Shown here: in pieces, positions 1 through 8,223 of the stretch
How the letters are laid out: each line of letters opens with the position of its first letter
Position numbering within the stretch: the first letter of the stretch is position 1
Virus record (IMG/VR): IMGVR_UViG_3300036791_000666
Span: 1 to 40,988 of that record
DNA: 40,988 nucleotides
Origin: a virus
Direction: 5' to 3' (one strand)
Notes under the pieces: generated by a model
What the model was told of the DNA's origin: nothing
The model's database searches: none
Seen by the model: only the letters and a program-made list of their open reading frames with translations
Program-made: the position numbers and the translations under genes

Positions 1-277
1 GATGCGCTGTCGGAGGACTGCCCACCACTAATACCGTTCCCGCCGCAATGCCACTGTCTGCCGCCGCAGTGCCGCTGGCGTCATAGAAGCTGAGTAAGTG
101 CCCCGGTATGACTGGCGTGCCGACAGTGTGCAGTGCTCCGCTGCCACCGCTCCCACTCGTCGTTGCCACACCAGAGGAGACCAGCGCCGCAAACAGGTAA
201 TCAAATTCCGACACCAGAAATCCGCGCGCCATCTCCCAGTCATCGCTCAGGAGTTCACTACGGAAATGGAAATTCAT
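1..277 (-). CDS. N-terminal part of a structural protein gene cut by the window edge
   Basis: The ATG at 277 lies one base after the stop of the beta-propeller gene, as expected inside an operon. The frame stays open to base 1, giving 92 codons plus one base. The protein begins MNFHFRSELLSDDWEMARGF and becomes Ser/Gly/Thr/Ala-rich towards the edge. The leftover base combines with two leading bases at 40988 to continue in frame into the gene at 40381..40988; the joined gene would be 294 residues. No enzymatic motif is seen. The position after the tail gene suggests a virion or tail-associated protein. Confidence 0.75.
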   Translation of the reverse strand, partial: MNFHFRSELLSDDWEMARGFLVSEFDYLFAALVSSGVATTSGSGGSGALHTVGTPVIPGHLLSFYDASGTAAADSGIAAGTVLVVGSPPTAH

Positions 278-278
278 C

Positions 279-2234
279 TCAGACCACAGCCTGATCGCGC
301 GTGTAGTTCACCGTCACCATATCGAGAAGCCAGCGGTTGCTCACTTGGGCCGCATCGCCAATCTGCAACTGGATCGCATACGCCCCCGCCATGCCCGCCG
401 CATCGAAGAGCGCCTGCACGCGCGTCTCCGATCCCACCGGGTTCAAGTACGCCGTCGAGGTGCGACTCTCCTTGCCGAAATCTCGCGTCAGCGTCAACGT
501 GATGGTCACACTGCCCACCCGATAGATCCCCAGCAGCGTCCCTTGCCCCACGGTGCAATACGCGCCCGCTCCGCCGAGAAAATACGGCTTCGTCAACACA
601 AACGCCTGAAAGAGATTCCCCGCATCGTCACTCTTCTGCGGGTCATCGCACTTCCACAGGCTCTTGACCGCCCCGGCATACCCAATATAGGGTTTCAGAT
701 CACGCGAACTGGTCGCGCCAAACGTGTTCGCAAACATCACCGAGCATCGCGCATTGGCACTCTGGTCGCCGTGTCGCGCCCACGCACTGCGCCGCACGTC
801 ATACATCAGTTTGATCGTCGGATCGTTATTGGGCTGAATCGCAAACCAAAACCACACCTGACGTTTGTCGCTGTGATAGACCGTATGCGCGACGACCGTG
901 GTCGAGTTGTAATTGACCGACGCCGTTGGTCCCAGCCACAAATCCTCATTGGGCAGACCGATATACTGCAACCCCGTCGTTCCCAACCGGTACGGTCCGC
1001 GCGCCGACATGAAATAGACGACCGGATTGCCCGCCGCATCCTCGCCCAAATCGATCGAGTTCTGATGAATCGCGCCGACAACCTTAGAGATGGAGTAGAG
1101 CGCGTACGGTTGTGTCGCGTTCCCGGTCGCGATCAGCTTCCAGACCTGCCGATACTTAAACACGTAGAAGGCGCCAAAGACCGGACCAATCAGTCCCGTC
1201 GGCGGACCGCTGTCGTTGTCATCGAGATCCAGATAGTTCCCAATCGGCACGCGCTCGTCATCCGAGGCGTTTGTGCTACCGATCACGCCGGAGAATTCCA
1301 ATCGGTTCTGCGGGTCCGTCGCCGTATACGATCCGAAGCCAATCACGCGGTTCTGATCGATCACCACGAACCGATACGGCCGCTGCAGTCCGTACGTGCC
1401 GGTCGCTGGCGAGACCGGCAGGTTCACGTAATTAGTGGTTAAGGTCGTATCGGTATAAGTCGATCCAATCGGCGTAGTCCCGAGCACGAAAAACGTGACT
1501 TGATCGGTGGATGCCTCAACCTCCCAGTGGGTTTCCCCTTCGCCAGGCGCACCGCCCGTAATGGTCAGCACAATCCCGCTACCGGTACCAGACGGCGTCG
1601 CCGCTCCACTGACCGCCCCTGGTTCACTACGTCGGGTCACAAACCCTGAGACGATCGTGACCGCGCGCACCCGATAGTACCGAGTGACATTCGGATAGGT
1701 CCCAGACCCGGTATTCGCAGCGGTCAGTGTCGGAGTAGGCGTCGCGATCCCAGTTCGGCGAATACTGCCGGTTGTCGGATCCCAACAATGAAAGCGCGGT
1801 TGCCCAGACTGGTAGCAGAGCATGTACTTGCTGCGAATCGAGGCGCCCTGCACATCCCACCCGTTTCCGGTCACCGGATCGGTAATGGTTGGTTTGACCA
1901 GCCCTGGTGAACCGCCCAACTGTTCACGGCAAATATTGGCGTTGGGAAACGCGTCATCCGCCATCCACAATTCCGCCATCGTGTCATCACTGTTGGGCAC
2001 GTGCCGCCCCAGAAACGAGACGGTGCCCGTAATCGGACTCGCGCCTGCCCCTGGCCCCTGTAACACCACCGCGCTGGCGCCCAATCGCTTGTGCGCCACC
2101 GCCGCATCATCCCAATCGACGTTCAGCGCTTCCACACACGTGGTATCGCCCAGCACCGTGGGCGGTTCGGTACCGTTGCGCCCACCGCGCAGATCGCTGA
2201 TGACGAGACGTTTTTCCGTCGCTTCCTGGCCCAT
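279..2234 (-). CDS. Large tail protein with FN3-like insert and beta-propeller-like body
   Basis: This 651-residue protein begins with a stretch typical of phage structural proteins (ISDLRGGRNGTEPP, then VEALNVDWDD). Residues of roughly 165-265 look like a fibronectin type III fold: YYRVRAVT, SEPGA and WEVEASTDQVTF. The following 350 residues have repeated short beta elements around FYVFKYRQVWKL, YFMSARGPYRL and RQVWFWFAI. This resembles the propeller-type proteins that form the nozzle or hub of podovirus tails (P22 gp10 or T7 gp12 type). It starts directly after the adaptor stop (TAAATG), so the two are probably translated together. The assignment rests on fold-like pattern and position, not on a clear motif. 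Confidence 0.6.
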   Translation of the reverse strand: MGQEATEKRLVISDLRGGRNGTEPPTVLGDTTCVEALNVDWDDAAVAHKRLGASAVVLQGPGAGASPITGTVSFLGRHVPNSDDTMAELWMADDAFPNANICREQLGGSPGLVKPTITDPVTGNGWDVQGASIRSKYMLCYQSGQPRFHCWDPTTGSIRRTGIATPTPTLTAANTGSGTYPNVTRYYRVRAVTIVSGFVTRRSEPGAVSGAATPSGTGSGIVLTITGGAPGEGETHWEVEASTDQVTFFVLGTTPIGSTYTDTTLTTNYVNLPVSPATGTYGLQRPYRFVVIDQNRVIGFGSYTATDPQNRLEFSGVIGSTNASDDERVPIGNYLDLDDNDSGPPTGLIGPVFGAFYVFKYRQVWKLIATGNATQPYALYSISKVVGAIHQNSIDLGEDAAGNPVVYFMSARGPYRLGTTGLQYIGLPNEDLWLGPTASVNYNSTTVVAHTVYHSDKRQVWFWFAIQPNNDPTIKLMYDVRRSAWARHGDQSANARCSVMFANTFGATSSRDLKPYIGYAGAVKSLWKCDDPQKSDDAGNLFQAFVLTKPYFLGGAGAYCTVGQGTLLGIYRVGSVTITLTLTRDFGKESRTSTAYLNPVGSETRVQALFDAAGMAGAYAIQLQIGDAAQVSNRWLLDMVTVNYTRDQAVV

Positions 2235-2927
2235 TTACGGACGCCACGCGGGGTACATCCCGCCGAGTCGCGACGGTTGCGGTTCGTTGCCGCCCGCCAT
2301 CGGTTTGTAGTCCGGGGGATTCGCCAACCAGTGCCGCATTTCTTTGAACCCGGTCTCCAGGTCTTGGCGCGCGGTCCCCGCCCGCGAGTCCGCTTTGCGT
2401 AGCCACTCTTCATAGCAAGCGGCTTCCACCAACAACCAGTGATACTCAAAGGGCAGGAGCGGCTCATCAGTCGGCGCCGCTAAATCCACCGCCGTCGTCG
2501 CGCTATCGACCGTGTACGGAATGACACCGCCCGGTGTCGGCCAGAGCTGAATCGTCAGCTGCGGCAAGGGCGGGGTGACCAGCTGCCATGTCACCGGCAC
2601 CCACACTTCCGGAATCCCCTTGGCGGCGAGCTGCGGATCGTTCTCCCGAATCCAACTCCAGGCTTCCATCCGCAACACGGTCGGGGAGAGCGTTTCAAAC
2701 ATTTTCGCCACGCGCCGCACCGACGCGGGCAACGGGTACTGCGCCTGTCCCGCGACCGAATTGAACGTCACCGACACGTCGCGCAGTAGCTCAATGCCTG
2801 GCCGCGCCAGCAAGCGCTGATGCCAGATATTGATCCACTGCAGCATCCGCGTGACGACTTCGTTCGCAGGCGTATCGGCATACCCGGTCCGACGGTACGC
2901 CGCCAGCTGAATATCACTGAGGAGCAC
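2235..2927 (-). CDS. Head-tail adaptor protein (gp4 / tail tubular A-like)
   Basis: This 230-residue protein starts with GTG. It has an N-terminal helical segment with LQWINIWHQRLLARPGIELL, then short beta elements, and a C-terminal helical part with YHWLLVEAACYEEWLRKAD and LETGFKEMRHWLANPPDYKP. Size, composition and position between capsid and nozzle-type protein fit the adaptors that sit under the portal ring in podoviruses. The 113 bases upstream hold no convincing gene, although a 54-codon frame (2914..3078) overlaps this start. Function is inferred mainly from synteny. Confidence 0.55.
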   Translation of the reverse strand: MLLSDIQLAAYRRTGYADTPANEVVTRMLQWINIWHQRLLARPGIELLRDVSVTFNSVAGQAQYPLPASVRRVAKMFETLSPTVLRMEAWSWIRENDPQLAAKGIPEVWVPVTWQLVTPPLPQLTIQLWPTPGGVIPYTVDSATTAVDLAAPTDEPLLPFEYHWLLVEAACYEEWLRKADSRAGTARQDLETGFKEMRHWLANPPDYKPMAGGNEPQPSRLGGMYPAWRP

Positions 2928-3040
2928 AGTTGATTACCGTGTGAACCGGCTCCCGATCCACACGCGCGATCGGACATCTCGTCACGCCGGACACGTGACG
3001 GCCCAGCTCGATCAAGCGCGTGCGGGTCGGGGCGCCGCTG

Positions 3041-3613
3041 TTACGCCACGCGCTGACGTTCGATCTGGCGCACGACATCGCGCAGCCACATCGCCATCGG
3101 CAGCACACCCGCGCGATCCGATTCGTCCCGGTACGGAAACGACAGATCGATCCGTCGCAGCTGTCCCAGGTCGTTGCGAATCTCGCGCACTTTGAACGGC
3201 ACCATCGTGCCATCCGACTTACTGACGAAGTAGTCGCCAGCCACCAGCTGGTTCATTAGCTCCAGCTCTTCGCGTGTGTCAGTCGTCCCGTCGATCGGGA
3301 TGCCGTCAAAGAGCGTGAACTCACATTTCAGCTTCGGGCGCGGATGATCCCGATCCCCCGCCGGATTGAATGCGCTTACCATCGGCGCCGGATCATTCTC
3401 CGGCTTCAGCGCCTTCTTCATCGCGAAGGCGTTAGCTTCCGCCGACCCCTCCATCGCCGTCTTAACCGCCATCGCGACAATGGCAGAGAGCTGATCCATT
3501 GAGAGCGTGAGCGGCTCCGCCGCAGACGACACCGGCGGCGCAGGCGGCTCTTCGGGCAGCGGCTGACCGGTCAGGATGGGCGAGTTATCTGGGATACCAA
3601 AATTCTTTGCCAT
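3041..3613 (-). CDS. Virion-associated protein of unknown function
   Basis: The ATG at 3613 (MAKNFGIPDNSPIL) is preferred because a GGAG lies six bases upstream; the open frame reaches 3661. The product is 190 residues. It has a Pro-rich N-terminus (LPEEPPAPPVSSAAEP), a helical segment (LSMDQLSAIVAMAVKTAM), a beta-rich middle (KCEFTLFDGIPIDG), and a C-terminal part ending in a basic helix (MWLRDVVRQIERQRVA). It sits between the decoration-like protein and the adaptor, so a head or connector role is likely. I do not recognise the family. Confidence 0.7.
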   Translation of the reverse strand: MAKNFGIPDNSPILTGQPLPEEPPAPPVSSAAEPLTLSMDQLSAIVAMAVKTAMEGSAEANAFAMKKALKPENDPAPMVSAFNPAGDRDHPRPKLKCEFTLFDGIPIDGTTDTREELELMNQLVAGDYFVSKSDGTMVPFKVREIRNDLGQLRRIDLSFPYRDESDRAGVLPMAMWLRDVVRQIERQRVA

Positions 3614-3667
3614 TTCCACTCCGCAAGAACGGGATGCGCGCTGAACACGCGCACCCCGCACGGGTTG

Positions 3668-4390
3668 TCAATTGATGCAGAGATTCACCAGACACGCTTT
3701 GCCGGTGACGCCTGCTTGCGCCATGTAGCCGAGCACACGCGAGGTCACTAGATTGGTCGTCGTAATGACATCCACCGACCCAGCCGCTGTGGCCCCGTTA
3801 GTCACAGCGGCGTTGAGACCCGGAGTGCCGTTGACCAGCACCGACGAGAGACCCATGACCTGCACCCAACCGCACTGACCGGCTGGGATGATGTAGCCCG
3901 CGACCCCTACAGCCAGACCAGCCGCCACGGTCGGCATCTGGATGACCCCGTTGTAGGGATTGGCCATCAGGTTCACCTTGAAGGTCCCCGGCAATGCAAC
4001 CTGCAGCGGATCGTCCGCGCGCAGCTGCAACGTGATGACGCCGCCCGAGAGCACTGCCGCATGACCCGCGATGCAGTGCCCATAACCGCCGTCAATGCCC
4101 AGGATGCCTTCGGCGTACTGACCCGCTGTCGCTGCCGCCGCGCCGAGTGTGGCCGACACCACCGTGGCCCCGACCGCCGCTGTCAACGGAGTAAGAGCCA
4201 GATGCAGCGGCTGGACTGTCGGCGACTGCACGACGTTACCCGCCACCAGATCAACCGCCCCCGCCCTGCAGTACCGAAACACCCGTCCGTCCTTGGTTTT
4301 TCCGAGCGCGCCCATTGACTGCGACGGAGTAAGCGATGCAGTGAACCCGTCTTGTCCGATCGAAATCGGATCCTGTGTGAAAGTAGGCAT
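3668..4390 (-). CDS. Probable capsid decoration or minor head protein
   Basis: This 240-residue protein is Ala/Gly/Val-rich and dominated by beta-strand-like segments, such as TVVSATLGAAAATAGQYAEG and GVITLQLRADDPLQVALPG. It is encoded immediately after the major capsid gene with a strong ribosome site (AAGGAGAT). Proteins of this size and makeup next to the capsid gene are often decoration proteins that stabilise the expanded shell. No catalytic motif is seen. Context and composition are the only support for the role. Confidence 0.55.
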   Translation of the reverse strand: MPTFTQDPISIGQDGFTASLTPSQSMGALGKTKDGRVFRYCRAGAVDLVAGNVVQSPTVQPLHLALTPLTAAVGATVVSATLGAAAATAGQYAEGILGIDGGYGHCIAGHAAVLSGGVITLQLRADDPLQVALPGTFKVNLMANPYNGVIQMPTVAAGLAVGVAGYIIPAGQCGWVQVMGLSSVLVNGTPGLNAAVTNGATAAGSVDVITTTNLVTSRVLGYMAQAGVTGKACLVNLCIN

Positions 4391-4404
4391 GACTTATCTC
4401 CTTC

Positions 4405-5379
4405 TCAATTCACCGCCGTCACCACGCCCAGGCGGCGCGGATTCGACGTGTAAAGGTTGGCGATGGTCATGACCGTGAACACTTCGATCGTCTGGTTGGC
4501 AGGCGACACCGCCGGGCGTCCCTTCATCCAGAACCCGCTCTGGTAGCCGAGCTTGATGTACTTGGTGTTCAGGAAGTAGACCGAGCCCGCGAGGAACGCG
4601 GTGCTCTTGTCGTAGGCGATCATGATGTCCTTGAACGCAAGGTTCTCGTTCTTGAACCCGGCATCGCCCTTCTTCTTGTCGGTGTACCGCTCGTTGGCGG
4701 TCAGCAACCCTTCGTAGCCTTCGAACGACGGACGATCCGTCAGCGCGAAGCTGGGATGGGTGTTATCGACACCCGATCCGCACAGGTTGTAACAAGACCG
4801 CATCGCCGCGCGCAGGTTGTCGAACGCGGTCGTGGTCTTGGTGCCGCTGACCTGTTGGTTGCGCCAGAACGAGAAGGTGCCGCGATTGATCCCGCCCGGC
4901 GATCCGACGATCGGATTCGCGGAGACGAGCAGTTGCAGACCGCCGATATCCTTGCTGTTGTTGCCCGTGCCGTCCGACAGCATCCCGTCGTTCAGCTGCT
5001 TTTGCAGCGTGGTTCGGAGGTTGTCCAGTTTGCCTTCCAGGAGATCGAACTTCCGGCCAGAGCCTTGGTTCTTCGCTTCTTCCAGGTACGACATCACGAC
5101 GTTGCCCGCGTACTCTTTCCAGGGGAACGAGTACTCATCGAACACGTCGATGCGGGTTGTGCTGATCGTGTCGGTATCGGTGTAACTCGATACCGTCGTA
5201 TTCAGCGCGTAGTCAATCGGTCCATTGATTGACAACCCACCGTCGAACGACTTGAAGCCTTCCCCTTTCGAGAACTGGTCGAACATCCAGTAATCCTCGA
5301 AAATGTTGTCCTCCGGCTTGCCGCCGACATACGCCACCCAGGCGTTGGCGACGATTTGCCCGAGGTTTGGGACTGCCAT
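4405..5379 (-). CDS. Major capsid protein
   Basis: This 324-residue protein follows the scaffold gene and precedes the decoration-like gene, the standard order in tailed phages. It begins MAVPNLGQIVANAWVAYVGG. It then has a DYWMFDQFSKGEGFKSFDGG segment and a helix with YLEEAKNQGSGRKFDLLEGK that resembles the spine-helix region of HK97-fold capsids. The C-terminal half has strand-rich elements including AFKDIMIAYDKSTAFLAGSV and WMKGRPAVSPANQTIEVFTV. A Shine-Dalgarno site (AGGAGC) lies ten bases before the ATG. The HK97 fold is inferred from family knowledge. Confidence 0.8.
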   Translation of the reverse strand: MAVPNLGQIVANAWVAYVGGKPEDNIFEDYWMFDQFSKGEGFKSFDGGLSINGPIDYALNTTVSSYTDTDTISTTRIDVFDEYSFPWKEYAGNVVMSYLEEAKNQGSGRKFDLLEGKLDNLRTTLQKQLNDGMLSDGTGNNSKDIGGLQLLVSANPIVGSPGGINRGTFSFWRNQQVSGTKTTTAFDNLRAAMRSCYNLCGSGVDNTHPSFALTDRPSFEGYEGLLTANERYTDKKKGDAGFKNENLAFKDIMIAYDKSTAFLAGSVYFLNTKYIKLGYQSGFWMKGRPAVSPANQTIEVFTVMTIANLYTSNPRRLGVVTAVN

Positions 5380-5393
5380 TTACGTGTGCTCCT

Positions 5394-6437
5394 TCACCGC
5401 ACGCCTGCTTTCGCCAGCTCCTTGCGCAAGGCGTCACCCATCGACCGAGGTCGAGAGGTCGGCGCCGAGGCCGCACGGCCGGGATGCTCTGACGAGGCGG
5501 TCGCTTTGGTTTTGAGATTGGCGAGGACAGCGGCTTCGGTTTTCCCCGACAGCCCAGGCAGCACCGTGCGTTTCAGGACCGTGACGTAGGCGTTGTACAG
5601 ATGCAGCTTTTCGCGCTCTTGGGTTTCCCCAGGCGGGAACTTCTGCAGCTCCTCAACAATTTCCGCCGCGTGTTCCTTGAAATGTGGCCAGTCGTTCGCT
5701 TCCTTGGCGGTCCCGACCGCAAAGGTATGGTTCTCATGGTCACGTGCCGCCTGTTCGCGGACCTGACGCCCGCGCGCCAATTCCTGTTCAAGCGGCGCCA
5801 GTCGCTGCTGCCATTTCGCTTCCTGCTGACGGGATTGCCACTGGTACCATGCCGCCTGTTGCTTGGCGGAATAGACCGGTTGACCGGTATCGGTCTGGAT
5901 GTCTGGCTGGGGTTCTGTGTCCGGACGCTGCGCCTGCATCAGTCGCGCAAGCGCGTTGCGGACCTGTGACTGCCGCTCCGGGGGAGCACTAGTCACGATG
6001 TCGTTCAGAAACCCTTCGATGTCGTTGTGCGCCCGCGCGCGCCACCGCACCGAATCCGCGACCACGCGCGGATCGACGCCATCCGCCCAGGACAAACCCG
6101 AGAGTCGGCTTTCGATTTCCTTTAGTCGCGCTTCCGCCGCTTTCTTGGCGGTGTTGACTTCGGAAAATCGGCTGTAGGGCACCGGACCCTCTGTCGCCGC
6201 AGAACCTGCATCGGTGGGCAGCACTGTCGCGGCTGCAGCGTCGGTCTCGCCAGATGCCGGGGTCGAGGATGACGACTCCTCTTTCTCAGCCTGCCGCAAG
6301 GCGTCGCGGAAATTGGCTGGACGTTTTACGTCGGTCGGTGTCGTTGTCGCCGCCGGTGCCGCACTCCCCGACGACGATGAAACGGCGGGTGCCGCTGCAG
6401 GCGTCGAAGGAAGCGATCCGGTACTTTCATCGGCCAT
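5394..6437 (-). CDS. Capsid scaffolding protein
   Basis: The ATG at 6437 is chosen because GAGGG precedes it; the open frame upstream has no gene-like content. The product is 347 residues and highly charged. It has a Ser/Thr/Ala-rich N-terminus, the PVPYSRFSEVN motif common in phage scaffold proteins, a coiled-coil segment just after it, a Gln-rich helical centre (AKQQAAWYQWQSRQQEAKW), and a basic C-terminus ending MGDALRKELAKAGVR, typical of capsid-binding tails. It lies immediately upstream of the capsid gene. Scaffolds guide procapsid assembly and are then removed. Confidence 0.78.
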   Translation of the reverse strand: MADESTGSLPSTPAAAPAVSSSSGSAAPAATTTPTDVKRPANFRDALRQAEKEESSSSTPASGETDAAAATVLPTDAGSAATEGPVPYSRFSEVNTAKKAAEARLKEIESRLSGLSWADGVDPRVVADSVRWRARAHNDIEGFLNDIVTSAPPERQSQVRNALARLMQAQRPDTEPQPDIQTDTGQPVYSAKQQAAWYQWQSRQQEAKWQQRLAPLEQELARGRQVREQAARDHENHTFAVGTAKEANDWPHFKEHAAEIVEELQKFPPGETQEREKLHLYNAYVTVLKRTVLPGLSGKTEAAVLANLKTKATASSEHPGRAASAPTSRPRSMGDALRKELAKAGVR

Positions 6438-6473
6438 GTCGTCCCTCGCTGGCCGTCTCGCCGCCAGCACGCG

Positions 6474-6519
6474 AAAAAAAAGACACGAACACCGGACCTG
6501 CGGGTCCGTTGCACGTGCC
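6474..6519 (-). terminator. Intrinsic terminator-like hairpin upstream of scaffold gene
   Basis: Read on the minus strand, an outer six-pair stem (6514-6519 with 6482-6487, one G-U) encloses a perfect inner six-pair stem (CGGACC 6503-6508 with GGTCCG 6493-6498). It is followed at once by eight T residues (6481-6474). This is a good rho-independent terminator. It stands only 36 bases before the scaffold ATG, inside the late operon, so it probably attenuates or separates expression of the capsid block. Confidence 0.7.
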
Positions 6520-6542
6520 TCATGCGTGCTCGCCAGCTGTTC

Positions 6543-6599
6543 TCGCGTGAGCGCACCCTCTGGCGAAGGTGTTGCGGCAGGCCTGCCTAGCTCACGCGA
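6543..6599 (-). promoter_or_regulatory. Long stem-loop in the leader before scaffold and capsid genes
   Basis: A perfect ten-pair stem joins TCGCGTGAGC (6543-6552) with GCTCACGCGA (6590-6599). Its large loop contains a perfect 12-base palindrome, GGCAGGCCTGCC (6576-6587). The element lies in the longest untranslated stretch of this part of the late operon (6438-6618), just upstream of the terminator-like hairpin. It may be an RNA control or processing structure. I see no promoter in the same stretch. Confidence 0.5.
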
Positions 6600-6618
6600 A
6601 CTTAAAATTCTTTGTCGT

Positions 6619-6747
6619 CTAAGGTCTCTCCACTGGTGCCGGTCGCGGCGGCGGCATCGGCAATCCACAGTTCAAACAGATAATGTCTCCACTCGGCCGC
6701 ACATGAATTTGCGGCGTTTCACAGCTACACGTCGGCACCGTCGTCAT
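6619..6747 (-). CDS. Small zinc-ribbon-like protein, 42 residues
   Basis: The ATG at 6747 overlaps the end of the preceding gene (stop 6744-6746), pointing to coupled translation. The product starts MTTVPTCSCETPQIHV, carries CxC followed about 15 residues later by CLNC, and ends in a Pro/Arg-rich tail. The cysteine pairs suggest a single zinc site. Function is unknown. Confidence 0.6.
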   Translation of the reverse strand: MTTVPTCSCETPQIHVRPSGDIICLNCGLPMPPPRPAPVERP

Positions 6748-7004
6748 TGCAGCTGCACCGTGCATTTCCCCGTCGCAATCGCGAAACTGCGCCGCGCACA
6801 GCCACACTCCAACACGTACTCTGTTTCTGTACTCAGTCCGCGCACCCCATCAGGCATCCCGAGCCGATGACACTTGGTGCAGAACAAGCCGAGACCCTGT
6901 TCGTGCAACACCGCGTCGAGCGCCATCAGCAGTTTGGCGAGTCGCGGGTCATAGAGCTTCTGCACCTGCCGACCGGCAATGCTGCCGTCCGCCTTCACAA
7001 TCAT
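6744..7004 (-). CDS. Small zinc-binding protein, 86 residues
   Basis: The ATG at 7004 overlaps the stop of the 61-residue gene (ATGA), which decides the start over the longer open frame. The first 40 residues form a helical domain (LYDPRLAKLLMALDAVLHEQ). A ribbon follows with FCTKCHRLG, then ECGC about 20 residues on, plus a last Cys near the end. It resembles small phage proteins with one zinc site. Role unknown. Confidence 0.65.
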   Translation of the reverse strand: MIVKADGSIAGRQVQKLYDPRLAKLLMALDAVLHEQGLGLFCTKCHRLGMPDGVRGLSTETEYVLECGCARRSFAIATGKCTVQLQ

Positions 7005-7186
7005 CGAGCGCCGTCCTTCCACCGATCCGGTGCGCACGTGTACCCGCAGATGCCGTCCCGACACGCGGCATCGACCAGTACCCGCACCGGCAAGCCGTCC
7101 TGGCAGATCCGCGTCGGCATCACGCGCAGATGCAGCGCGCACCCGCACGACACACACGCGAGCAGCAACACCACAATCACAGCCAC
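7001..7186 (-). CDS. Small membrane protein or lipoprotein, 61 residues
   Basis: It begins with GTG inside the end of the preceding gene and ends in an ATGA overlap with the next. The first 20 residues are strongly hydrophobic (MAVIVVLLLACVSCGCALHL) and include LLAC, which fits a lipobox, although no basic residue precedes the hydrophobic core. The rest contains four further Cys, including CRDGICGYTC. It could be a lipoprotein of an outer-spanin type or a disulphide-rich periplasmic protein. No spanin partner was recognised. Confidence 0.55.
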   Translation of the reverse strand: MAVIVVLLLACVSCGCALHLRVMPTRICQDGLPVRVLVDAACRDGICGYTCAPDRWKDGAR

Positions 7187-8223
7187 GTGCCATCCACGTT
7201 CATGCCGCCGTTACCATAACCCCACACCTTCGCGTCGGTATGACCCACGTTGTCGATGGTGCAGCACGCGTAATAGCCGCGCTGACTCCCATCATCTTCG
7301 TTGGGGTGTTCTGACCCGGACCCCCACGGGTCTCCCGTGAACTGTTTGATCGCTTGGTCCTCACAGAGCCGGAACTTATGCACCCCGCCCTGCTCACCGA
7401 ACTGTTTCAAGCTGTCCACGATCTTGGCTTGCAGCATCGGCACGTCCCAGCTGGAATCGGCTTGGTAGTTCAGACCGTCACAGTCGGCACCGAGGTCATC
7501 CCAGAATCCGTACCGGCCGCGCGGGTCACCATCGGCAAACCAACTGGTATGTTCCGGATAGAAGTGACACCAGTTACTCACGCCGTAGGGATGCGCGGTC
7601 TGTCCGACCCACTTGACAATGTCGATCGTGGGTGTGCCTGGTACGTTGAAGCTATCCATCTCAAAAGCGGGAATCACTTCGTCCACCACCTTCGCGTCGA
7701 GGAGCGCCATCAACAGCGGCCCGATCCGATCCTGATACTGCTGCGGCGTCATATCGCGCGGGTCGTAGACCTTACTCGCCAACGAGACCACGACGTACGA
7801 CATGCCCAACCGCTTGAGCAATCCGCAGTCGTCCACAAACTTGGGAATCGAGGAATTGCCGCCGATCGGATCCCACAGCGCATTACTCGCCCAGCGGCAC
7901 CAGTGGGTGTACCCACGCGCGCGATGCTGGTTGACCATCTGCGGCCACCAGACATTGCGGTCGTACTTGTAGTCGAGTCCAGTGACCACACGCTCCGGAT
8001 GTTCGCTGCTGCCACCGCTGGGACCACCGGGGACAGCGGGCAATCCCGGACACACGACTGCCCACCAGTCGCCGCGCAAATAGTCGCGCGTATCGGGCGG
8101 TTGCCACGGCAGCACGTGGTCATAGCTCCCCGCTGGCGGCGGGGGAAACGTCCGCACCATCGGCGTGACATCAGACGCCGTGTGGGACCCGCTGCCGAGC
8201 AAAATCACGGAGCCTGCGTTCAC
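7177..8223 (-). CDS. TIM-barrel glycoside-hydrolase-like phage protein
   Basis: The GTG at 8223 (VNAGSVILLGSG) overlaps the upstream stop and follows GGTGGT, giving 348 residues. From about residue 75 the pattern fits an (alpha/beta)8 glycosidase: GLDYKYDRNVWWPQMVNQH, then YVVVSLASKVYDP, then VIPAFEMDSFNVPGTPT, then WCHFYPEHTSWFADGDPRGR and DCDGLNYQAD. The Glu-Met-Asp strand end is a candidate catalytic site. Similar proteins occur in other tailed phages. It may cut a host surface or cell-wall glycan; whether it is in the virion or acts in lysis is open. Confidence 0.55.
   Translation of the reverse strand: MNAGSVILLGSGSHTASDVTPMVRTFPPPPAGSYDHVLPWQPPDTRDYLRGDWWAVVCPGLPAVPGGPSGGSSEHPERVVTGLDYKYDRNVWWPQMVNQHRARGYTHWCRWASNALWDPIGGNSSIPKFVDDCGLLKRLGMSYVVVSLASKVYDPRDMTPQQYQDRIGPLLMALLDAKVVDEVIPAFEMDSFNVPGTPTIDIVKWVGQTAHPYGVSNWCHFYPEHTSWFADGDPRGRYGFWDDLGADCDGLNYQADSSWDVPMLQAKIVDSLKQFGEQGGVHKFRLCEDQAIKQFTGDPWGSGSEHPNEDDGSQRGYYACCTIDNVGHTDAKVWGYGNGGMNVDGTWL

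Noticed and set aside
345-1442. Long plus-strand open frame opposite the beta-propeller gene
   Set aside because: Arg/His-rich translation typical of the antisense frame of a GC-rich gene; the minus-strand gene has coherent protein features and operon overlaps.
2914-3078. A 54-codon minus frame between the 190-residue gene and the adaptor
   Set aside because: It fills a 113-base gap and overlaps both neighbours, but has no ribosome site or recognisable pattern; too weak to annotate.
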